A stretch of DNA of 7,460 nt from Candidatus Sulfopaludibacter sp. SbA3 (GTDB taxonomy: Bacteria; Acidobacteriota; Terriglobia; 2-12-FULL-54-10). Of this stretch, positions 1 through 5,532 are shown piece after piece. The stretch spans positions 1-7,460 of the forward strand of contig CAMBEY010000144.1 in assembly GCA_945865705.1 (NCBI GenBank), given 5' to 3'. A program made the translations under genes and the position numbers. The notes beneath the pieces were generated by a model. It worked only from the letters and a program-made list of their open reading frames with translations, ran no database searches and was not told where the DNA came from. Each line of letters starts with the position of its first letter. Position 1 is the stretch's first letter.

Positions 1-2708
1 CCAGCATTCAGCGCCACCTGGGAGACGATGAACAGCATCGGCAGCATGGCCCGGTATTGATCAAGCAGCGCCGCCGTCTCCCCGCTGGCGGATAGCTCGA
101 CTTTCGCTTCAAGCGACTGGCCGATGAACTTATCGCGGCGGGCGACTTCCAACTTTTTCAGCACTTCGTCGCGCACCGCGATGAGGCGGTCCCAGTTCTT
201 GAGATTGGTGAGTTGATCGGCGGTGAGGCCTGCGGTGAACTCCGCCGGAGCGGGAAATATCGCAAAGTGGACGCTGTCGCGCTCCCCTGCCTTATCGTTG
301 GTCTTTCCTGTGACGGAGGGCAGATGTCGCCAGACTTCGTCCGCGGTGAAGCACATGATGGGCGCGATCAGGCGCACCAGCGCGTCAGCCATGCGATAGA
401 GAGCCGTCTGCGCGCTGCGCCGCGCCGGGCCGCCGGCGGCGGACGTATACAGCCGGTCCTTGGTGATGTCCAGATAGAACGCGCTCATCTCCACGGTGCA
501 GAAGTGGTAGACGGCGTGATAGACCTTGTGGAACGCGTACTCCTGATAGTGAGTGCGGCACTGCTCCGCGAGTTGCGCGGTGCGCTGCAACGCCCACTGA
601 TCCACTTCCAGCAGGGAAGACGCGGGCACCTGATCTTTCGCCGGATCAAAGTCGTAGAGGTTCGAGAGCAGGTAGCGAAAGGTGTTGCGAATCTTGCGAT
701 AGGAGTCCGACATCCGCTCCAGCATCTCTTTCGAGATGCGCAAATCTTCCTTGAAGTCCTGCGAGGCCACCCACAGGCGGAGTATCTCGGCGCCGTGCGA
801 CTTGATGATGGTCTGCGGCTCGATGACGTTGCCGAGCGACTTGTGCATGGCGTGGCCTTGCCCGTCGAGCACCCAGCCGTGCGTGGCCACTTCCTTGTAA
901 GGAGCTTTTCCCTTCAGACCCACGGCCACCAGCAGAGACGAGTGGAACCATCCGCGATATTGGTCCCCACCCTCGATATACATGTCGGCGGGCCACGGCA
1001 GTTGCGGGTCGTTACCGAGCACGGCCAGGTGACTCGATCCGGAGTCGAACCACACATCGAGTATGTCTCGCTCGGTGCGGAACTCACTCGCGCCGCAGTG
1101 ACTACATTTCGTTCCCACGGGGAGTAACTCGGCAGGCGTCCGGGTATACCAGACGTCGGCGGTCTCGCGGCGGAACAGCTCGACCACATGCTTCAGCGCG
1201 GCGCGCTCGGTGAACTGCTTATTGCACCCCTCACAGAAGAACACGATGATCGGCACGCCCCAGACGCGCTGGCGCGAGATGCACCAGTCGGGCCGCGTGG
1301 CCACCATCTGCGAGATACGCTCCATGCCCCACTCGGGCAGCCACTTCACTTTGCGAATCTCGGCGAGCGCGCGTCCGCGCAGGTCGTCGTGATTCAGATT
1401 AATGAACCATTGTTCCGTCGCGCGGAAGATGACCGGCTTGCGGCAGCGCCAGCAATGCGGATAGGAGTGGTTCAGCGATTCGGTGTGTAGCAGCACGCCG
1501 CGCGCGCGGAGCATCTCGATCACGATGGGGTTGGCTTCAAAGACGGTCTTGCCGGAATACTCCAGGTCGCCCAACTCGAACCGTCCGCGATTATCCACCG
1601 GACACAGCACAGGCAGATGATACTTCTCGCCGACGATGAAGTCCTCCATGCCGTGCCCCGGCGCAGTGTGGACGATGCCGCTGCCCTGCTCCATGGTGAC
1701 GTGATCGCCGAGGAGACCGAGCGAGTCGCGATCGAGGAACGGATGGCGGAAGCGCGCGTACTCAAACTTCCTGCCGGGCAGGACGCCGAGAATTTTGTGA
1801 TTCGTCCAGCCGAGCTTCGCCGCGACCTGCTCGACCATCGGTTGCGCGATGATTAGCAGATCGGGATCTGTTTCGCTGCCCGAGTCGACTACCGAATAAT
1901 CCGTCTCGGGGTGGAAGGAGAGCGCCAGATTAGCCGGCAGCGTCCAGGGCGTAGTGGTCCAGATCAACGCCGAGACTTTTCTGCCGCCGATTATGGTGGC
2001 CAGTTCGGAAGCCAACGCGCCGATGGAGGACTGGGACGCAGCCTCGATCGGCAGAGCAAACTTCACCCAGATGGAGGGCGAGGTGTGGTCGTTATGCTCG
2101 ACCTCGGCCTCGGCCAGCGCGGTGCGACAACTGATGCACCAGTGAACCGGCTTCAGACCCTTGTAGATGTAACCCTTGTCCAGGAAATCGACGAAGGCAT
2201 CGGCGATGACGGCCTCATATTGCGCCGACATGGTCAGGTAGGGATCATCCCAGCGGCCAAGCACGCCGAGGCGCTTGAAGTCCTTGCGGTGCTGGTCAAC
2301 GTATTTGCCGGCATATTCGCGACAGGCGCGACGGATGTCGGCGGGGGCCATACCCGCTTTCTTGGCGCCCAGATCCTGATCTACTTTTAACTCGATCGGC
2401 AGGCCGTGGCAGTCCCAACCGGGCACGTAGGGCGCGTTGAATCCGGCCATGCTCTTCGACTTCACGATGAAGTCCTTGAGTATCTTGTTAAGCGCCGTGC
2501 CGAGGTGAATGTTGCCGTTGGCGTAGGGAGGCCCGTCGTGCAGCGTGAATAGCGGCGCGCCGGCCCGCACCTCACGCAATCGCCCATAGACGTTTTGCGC
2601 TTCCCAGCGCTCCAGAATCACCGGCTCCGTCAGCGGGAGATTGGCCTTCATGGGAAAATCGGTCTTGGGTAGATTGACGGTACTCTTCAGGTCCACTGGA
2701 ACCTGCAT
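1..2708 (-). CDS. ileS: Isoleucyl-tRNA synthetase, C-terminus cut by window edge
   Basis: This cytoplasmic class Ia synthetase charges tRNA-Ile with isoleucine using ATP and edits mischarged valine. The window holds 902 codons from the ATG at 2708; bacterial IleRS is usually about 930-950, so a short C-terminal piece, normally including a zinc finger, lies beyond position 1. Motifs read from the translation are: DGPPYANGN followed by HLGT at residues 68-71 (the HIGH signature, last His replaced by Thr); WTTTPWTLPANL at 250-261 and HTAPGHGMEDF at 347-357 (CP1 editing domain); DWCISRQR at about 474-481; a four-cysteine zinc site C492/C495 and C535/C538; EGGDQYRGWF at 579-588; and MHKS at 621-624 (KMSKS loop). 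The anticodon-binding helical domain follows. The start is supported by GGAGGAG just upstream and by the typical N-terminal stretch VNLPKTDFPMKANLP. It is transcribed divergently from the HEAT-repeat gene. The assignment is near certain. Confidence 0.97.
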   Translation of the reverse strand, partial: MQVPVDLKSTVNLPKTDFPMKANLPLTEPVILERWEAQNVYGRLREVRAGAPLFTLHDGPPYANGNIHLGTALNKILKDFIVKSKSMAGFNAPYVPGWDCHGLPIELKVDQDLGAKKAGMAPADIRRACREYAGKYVDQHRKDFKRLGVLGRWDDPYLTMSAQYEAVIADAFVDFLDKGYIYKGLKPVHWCISCRTALAEAEVEHNDHTSPSIWVKFALPIEAASQSSIGALASELATIIGGRKVSALIWTTTPWTLPANLALSFHPETDYSVVDSGSETDPDLLIIAQPMVEQVAAKLGWTNHKILGVLPGRKFEYARFRHPFLDRDSLGLLGDHVTMEQGSGIVHTAPGHGMEDFIVGEKYHLPVLCPVDNRGRFELGDLEYSGKTVFEANPIVIEMLRARGVLLHTESLNHSYPHCWRCRKPVIFRATEQWFINLNHDDLRGRALAEIRKVKWLPEWGMERISQMVATRPDWCISRQRVWGVPIIVFFCEGCNKQFTERAALKHVVELFRRETADVWYTRTPAELLPVGTKCSHCGASEFRTERDILDVWFDSGSSHLAVLGNDPQLPWPADMYIEGGDQYRGWFHSSLLVAVGLKGKAPYKEVATHGWVLDGQGHAMHKSLGNVIEPQTIIKSHGAEILRLWVASQDFKEDLRISKEMLERMSDSYRKIRNTFRYLLSNLYDFDPAKDQVPASSLLEVDQWALQRTAQLAEQCRTHYQEYAFHKVYHAVYHFCTVEMSAFYLDITKDRLYTSAAGGPARRSAQTALYRMADALVRLIAPIMCFTADEVWRHLPSVTGKTNDKAGERDSVHFAIFPAPAEFTAGLTADQLTNLKNWDRLIAVRDEVLKKLEVARRDKFIGQSLEAKVELSASGETAALLDQYRAMLPMLFIVSQVALNA

Positions 2709-2710
2709 GA

Positions 2711-2717
2711 CTCCTCC
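2711..2717 (-). promoter_or_regulatory. Ribosome binding site of ileS
   Basis: On the minus strand the sequence GGAGGAG lies 2 nt before the ATG at 2708. The GGAGG core is 4 nt from the start, a little short but strong. It fixes the ileS start, which the conserved N-terminal residues also support. Confidence 0.8.
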
Positions 2718-2790
2718 GGACAACATGTTGAACTGGCTGTCGAACTCCGTGCGCTATCGAACTGCGCGCGACCGCGGATCGAATTCACTG

Positions 2791-2820
2791 ATTATAGTCG
2801 GCGCGCAAAAGCCCTGTCCA
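2791..2820 (-). promoter_or_regulatory. Sigma-70-type promoter of ileS
   Basis: On the minus strand TGGACA (2820-2815, five of six matches to TTGACA) is followed after 18 bp by a perfect TATAAT (2796-2791). Transcription would start near 2784, giving a leader of about 75 nt before the ileS ATG. That is too short for a T-box riboswitch, so constitutive housekeeping expression is likely. This is a sequence match only, with no experimental support. Confidence 0.7.
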
Positions 2821-2878
2821 GCCTTGGGGACCGCAAGTGGCGACTCAGTTTCAATAAATTGTCTATGAGGTTTCAGTG

Positions 2879-2930
2879 GGGCAGGCATTCCTCCCTGCCC
2901 TCCCGAGAACAGGTCTGGAGAGACCGGTCC
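2879..2930. repeat. Palindromic intergenic segment, possibly a degraded dispersed repeat
   Basis: Two hairpins lie close together. GGGCAGG (2879-2885) pairs with CCTGCCC (2894-2900) across an 8-nt loop, and GGTCT (2912-2916) pairs with AGACC (2921-2925) across GGAG. GACCGGTC at 2922-2929 is also a palindrome. There is no T-run after either stem, so this does not look like a classical terminator. Such arrangements resemble dispersed noncoding repeats in some large environmental genomes, but only one copy is visible here, so repeat status is inferred. Confidence 0.4.
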
Positions 2931-3042
2931 CTACCTTAGTGCGCAAACGGAGGCACCATCGAGCCGCCAAAAGGCCCATTCGCCGCAATGCACGGAACAT
3001 AAATAGGCAACTGCCCGGCGACGCATTAAACATCGCATTTAC

Positions 3043-3071
3043 TTGTTATCCCTTTGCCATTGCGATAGTTT
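3043..3071 (+). promoter_or_regulatory. Possible promoter of the HEAT-repeat gene
   Basis: TTGTTA (3043-3048) is followed after 17 bp by TAGTTT (3066-3071), in the most AT-rich part of the gap and about 35 bp before the start codon. The -35 is fair (four of six) and the -10 weak (three of six); GATAGT at 3064-3069 is an alternative -10. Position and composition carry more weight than the match itself. Confidence 0.3.
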
Positions 3072-3106
3072 AGCTACAGGTATGTTCAAGCGCGAGGGCC
3101 TCACGA

Positions 3107-4261
3107 ATGATTGAGAAAAATCAGCTTAAAAAAGAGGGTTTGGTCTTCGGCCGCGCCCTGCAACGCGCTTATAAGCTGGCATTTCTTTATTCGCCGGACC
3201 ACCCGGCGGCGGAAGAGCCGATTCAGACCTCTTACGGGATGCTGACCGCGATCATGAAGAAATCCCCGCAGTTCACCTTCGGATTCTTTAATCAGCGTAT
3301 TCTGCTGAACGATCCGCTGACTCCCGATACGACATTGGACTCACTCGCCAACGAATTCATGAAGCGCGGCATCATGGGCGTTATGTTTTCACTCGGCCTC
3401 ACCGTCCGCGACTACCGTCGCGGCCTGAGCATCATTTCGACCAAGCCCGAGATCATTGAAGGCGCCGGCGGCACGACCCTCTATCTGCGCAAGAATCCCA
3501 TCGAAGGCATGCGGGTGATGGCCACCGACAAGAGGGATTCGCACAAGGGCGACACCACCCTGGGGATGGATATCGATTCGTTTATGACCGCGCAATCGCT
3601 CATGGACCCCAAGGCCATCGCGCATTCGGTGAACTTTGGAATGTTCATGCAGGGCTCGGGACTGAAAACGCCACAGGGATTTCAGGGCGCGCCAGGCGAG
3701 ATGCTGGCACTGGCGGAGCTAGCGACCCAGGAAGCATTCCTGAATCCGGAGACGGACCCCAAAGAGACGGTACAAGCGCTGGCGCGGGTTCTCAACGATC
3801 TCTCCCCGGACTACCTGCTCTCCTCCATGCCCGCGGAGCGACAGGAAGCCTACAAAGGATTACCCGCCAGTGAGGTGGCTTACGCGTTAGCCGAAGATGT
3901 TGCCATACAGTGGGCGAAGCGAAGGTTCGGCACGGCGGAGGGAGCGGACGGCATTCGCGTTGCACAGGATGATGTTGTCCAGATACTAGGCCGCGCGTTG
4001 CGCACCACGCAGGTGGCGGAACGGCTGCTGCAGAAAATCAATGTCCTGGTGGATCGCAAAGAACTGCCTGTGGAGGTTCATGATCGCATCCGGCATGAAA
4101 TGGAGTGGGCGGGACTAACCCCGGAAGAGCAGCACAGTCGTCTGATGCAACTCACCGAGTTTAGTGAGCAAGCCTTTCGCCACTTCATCGAATACGTTAA
4201 GCAGACCGGAAAGGATGGTTTGCTCGAAAAAACAACGGAAGTGGCGGGACATTTTTTTTGA
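3107..4261 (+). CDS. HEAT-repeat family protein, N-terminal part (frame-split gene)
   Basis: This 384-codon frame starts at ATG 3107, preceded by GAGGG (3094-3098) with 8-nt spacing, and stops at UGA 4259-4261. No signal peptide or membrane helix is visible, so a cytoplasmic protein is likely. Residues about 7-115 form a helical domain with features such as KLAFLYSPDHPAAEEP and FMKRGIMGVMFSLGLT. This resembles the N-terminal region that precedes HEAT repeats in a poorly characterised bacterial family; that is recalled family knowledge, not a search. Residues about 195-380 are a further helical region rich in Glu, Leu and Ala. The stop falls right after a run of eight T, and the next frame continues at once as an intact HEAT-repeat domain. 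I therefore read 3107-4258 plus 4260-5291 as one gene of about 728 residues. The biochemical role is unknown; scaffolding of protein contacts is the usual role of such folds. Confidence 0.8.
   Translation: MIEKNQLKKEGLVFGRALQRAYKLAFLYSPDHPAAEEPIQTSYGMLTAIMKKSPQFTFGFFNQRILLNDPLTPDTTLDSLANEFMKRGIMGVMFSLGLTVRDYRRGLSIISTKPEIIEGAGGTTLYLRKNPIEGMRVMATDKRDSHKGDTTLGMDIDSFMTAQSLMDPKAIAHSVNFGMFMQGSGLKTPQGFQGAPGEMLALAELATQEAFLNPETDPKETVQALARVLNDLSPDYLLSSMPAERQEAYKGLPASEVAYALAEDVAIQWAKRRFGTAEGADGIRVAQDDVVQILGRALRTTQVAERLLQKINVLVDRKELPVEVHDRIRHEMEWAGLTPEEQHSRLMQLTEFSEQAFRHFIEYVKQTGKDGLLEKTTEVAGHFF
4252..4261 (+). other. Frame break: T8 run followed by G and overlapping the UGA stop
   Basis: Eight T occupy 4252-4259, followed by G4260. 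In the upstream frame the codons are CAT TTT TTT TGA. In the downstream frame ATT TTT TTT GAG leads into the HEAT-repeat half. Removing one T, or a +1 ribosomal slip from UUU (4256-4258) to UUU (4257-4259), joins them as HFF-ETLPTAS without losing a residue. The A6 run at about 4227-4232 is a second possible indel site, but the upstream frame reads more naturally between the two runs. Sequencing error, true mutation and recoding cannot be separated from this sequence alone. Confidence 0.85.
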
Positions 4262-5294
4262 GACGCTGCCGACCGCCAGCGGCCCAGCGCGGGACACATC
4301 GCTGTCTCATCTGCCGGAGCTGATTCGCGTGCTGACGGGAATGAACACGCTGGACTTCGTCCGCAAAGTGGTTGTACAGCTTTGCAAACAGTTAAGCGAA
4401 AGCGGTACGCAGAATGACCCGGGGCATGTTCACATCGCCAATGCGCTAGCCACCGCGGCGCACTCCATGGGAATGTTTGAAGACTTCGACACGGCGCTGC
4501 GCATTGGACTGGAACTGGATCGCAACCAGCAGAGGGACAGCGCGGCCCATCAATCCTGTTGCGCCGTGGGCCTGGAAAACCTGCTGGCGCCGGCCACCAT
4601 TCAGAAGCTGATTGAACTGGCCATTCAAAAAACTCGTGATCCCGCCGCGAGCCGCACGATTGCTTCCCTGCTGCGGCTGATCGAGAACCAGGCGGCGGAA
4701 ATGGTCTTCCAGATGCTGGAGGACGAGCGCGTGGCGGCGAATCGCTCCAAGCTGCTGCACATTTCGCGGCAATTGGGCGCTGGATCATTCGAAGCCGCCA
4801 GAAAGCGCCTGAACGATGAACGCTGGTACGTGGTCCGCAACGCCTGCTATGTGCTGGGCTCGCTCTCCGATCCGGACGTGGTTTCGCATCTCATGCCCGC
4901 CTTCTCGCATTCCGATCCACGAGTGCAGGAAGCGGCCGTGTCGGCGCTGGTGAAGGGCAATCTGCCCAATCGCGGCGCGGCGCTGGCTGCGGCGTTGCCA
5001 AACCTGTCGCAGCATCTGCAGGAATCGGTCCTCAACGAACTCATCATAGTGAAAGACGCGTCCGCCATCGGCCCCCTCACCGAGTTTCTGAAAAACGCCT
5101 CGGGAGGCAGACTTCCCATTATCGAAAAAGCCGCGCAGGCACTGAGTGCGCTCAGCGATGACTCCGCCACGGACGCGCTCGCCAGTCTGGCTGGCGGCGT
5201 ATTGAGCAACCCCGCCTTCAAGCGCACCCTTCTCTCCGCCATGCGCAATTCCCCCCATGAAGCCACGCGCAAGAAGGCTGAATCACTGAGTTAG
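4260..5294 (+). CDS. HEAT-repeat protein, C-terminal part (frame-split gene)
   Basis: This is the continuation of the preceding gene in the +1 frame, 344 codons to the TAG at 5292-5294. The open frame extends back to a GTG at 4164, but residues between 4164 and 4259 look like an out-of-frame shadow and no ribosome binding site is present. ATG 4341 is a possible independent start with weak upstream pairing. The protein is almost all helical. The clearest HEAT unit is at composite residues about 570-588 (DERWYVVRNACYVLGSL), followed by a second (SHSDPRVQEAAVSALVKG) and weaker units to the end (SAIGPLTEFLKN, KAAQALSAL). HEAT repeats form curved solenoids that bind other proteins. No catalytic motif is seen. 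The frame is free of stops and keeps normal codon use, so any break is recent, artefactual or tolerated. The next gene, a hybrid histidine kinase, begins 238 bp downstream. Confidence 0.8.
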   Translation, partial: ETLPTASGPARDTSLSHLPELIRVLTGMNTLDFVRKVVVQLCKQLSESGTQNDPGHVHIANALATAAHSMGMFEDFDTALRIGLELDRNQQRDSAAHQSCCAVGLENLLAPATIQKLIELAIQKTRDPAASRTIASLLRLIENQAAEMVFQMLEDERVAANRSKLLHISRQLGAGSFEAARKRLNDERWYVVRNACYVLGSLSDPDVVSHLMPAFSHSDPRVQEAAVSALVKGNLPNRGAALAAALPNLSQHLQESVLNELIIVKDASAIGPLTEFLKNASGGRLPIIEKAAQALSALSDDSATDALASLAGGVLSNPAFKRTLLSAMRNSPHEATRKKAESLS

Positions 5295-5325
5295 CGCGCG
5301 CCTTCCCCGCCGGTATTGGTCGCCG

Positions 5326-5388
5326 TTTGACGTAGCGCCGGCTTCCAGCCGGCTCCAAGGGCCGCCAGGATGGCGGCGCTACGTCAAA
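5326..5388. repeat. 63-bp inverted-repeat element with two internal hairpins
   Basis: The ends are a perfect 15-bp inverted repeat: TTTGACGTAGCGCCG at 5326-5340 and its complement at 5374-5388. Inside are GCCGGC-TTCCA-GCCGGC (5337-5353) and CCGCCA-GGA-TGGCGG (5362-5376), each a perfect 6-bp stem that competes with the outer stem. The DNA could form a long stem or a two-armed structure. It lies 31 bp after the HEAT-gene stop. There is no T-run after the structure, so it is not a canonical terminator, although it could slow transcription or protect the mRNA end. It resembles a REP-like or miniature dispersed element; copy number cannot be judged here. Confidence 0.75.
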
Positions 5389-5395
5389 AGCGCAA

Positions 5396-5512
5396 CTCTA
5401 CCCCGCCAACTATTTCTCGCCCCTGTTCGTCCTCAAGTTTTTTCCCAATTACGCCGAAGACATGAAGGAACCACCGTGTCGAGTGGTTGAGGACGGCGAA
5501 GAATTCCCGTAG
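5396..5512 (+). pseudogene. Possible tail of a decayed gene
   Basis: Read in the frame of 5396, this stretch gives a protein-like sequence containing YFSPLFVLKFFPNYAEDMKE and then CRVVEDGEEFP before a TAG at 5510-5512. The first codons use G or C in the third position, as genes here do. The open frame reaches back only to a stop at 5333, inside the inverted-repeat element. No ATG, GTG or TTG start with a ribosome binding site is present; the only ATG, at 5462, would give 16 residues. I recognise no family. It may be the C-terminal remnant of a gene cut off by the repeat, or simply noncoding leader of the kinase gene. Confidence 0.25.
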
Positions 5513-5520
5513 CGGGGAAT
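5428..5520 (+). promoter_or_regulatory. Structured leader before the kinase gene
   Basis: Three perfect pairings lie upstream of the kinase start. CGTCCTCAA (5428-5436) pairs with TTGAGGACG (5487-5495). AACCAC (5469-5474) pairs with GTGGTT (5483-5488), nested inside it. ATTCCC (5503-5508) pairs with GGGAAT (5515-5520), ending exactly where the ribosome binding site begins. They may shape translation of the kinase mRNA. No known riboswitch consensus was recognised, and some pairings of this length are expected by chance. Confidence 0.3.
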
Positions 5521-5530
5521 AGGAGGGAGG
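5521..5530 (+). promoter_or_regulatory. Strong ribosome binding site of the hybrid kinase gene
   Basis: AGGAGGGAGG ends 2 nt before the ATG at 5533, with the AGGAGG core spaced 6 nt from it. It decides the start codon over later ATGs such as 5674, and it suggests efficient translation. Confidence 0.85.
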
Positions 5531-5532
5531 AC

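Larger units (their letters stand above)
2709..3106. other. Divergent intergenic region between ileS and the HEAT-repeat gene
   Basis: This 398-bp gap separates the two divergent starts. It contains the ileS promoter and leader (2709-2820), a palindrome-rich segment (about 2876-2935), and an AT-rich stretch (about 3020-3075) that probably carries the plus-strand promoter. Short open frames at 2641-2868 and 2876-3073 lack a ribosome binding site, have a composition unlike a protein and cross the repeat, so I do not call a gene here. Confidence 0.75.

Noticed and set aside
213..1127. A 304-codon open frame on the plus strand, opposite ileS
   Set aside because: It lies wholly antisense to conserved ileS sequence, is rich in Arg, His and Gly as expected of a GC-rich shadow frame, and has no ribosome binding site or recognisable domain.
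2709..2790. A T-box or other tRNA-sensing leader for ileS
   Set aside because: The predicted leader is only about 75 nt, with no T-box-like sequence and no terminator hairpin.
2641..3073. Two short plus-strand open frames in the divergent gap (2641-2868 and 2876-3073)
   Set aside because: The first overlaps the ileS start and promoter; the second crosses the palindromic segment and uses a GTG without a ribosome binding site. Their composition is not protein-like.
4252..4258. A -1 slippery heptamer (U UUU UUU) producing a frameshift product
   Set aside because: A -1 shift enters a frame that stops after about 22 codons and does not reach the HEAT-repeat half; only +1 (or -2) restores it.
5326..5450. 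The inverted repeat plus the T6 run (5438-5443) as a rho-independent terminator
   Set aside because: The stem ends at 5388 and is followed by AAAAGCG; the T-run lies about 50 nt later and has no GC-rich stem directly before it.
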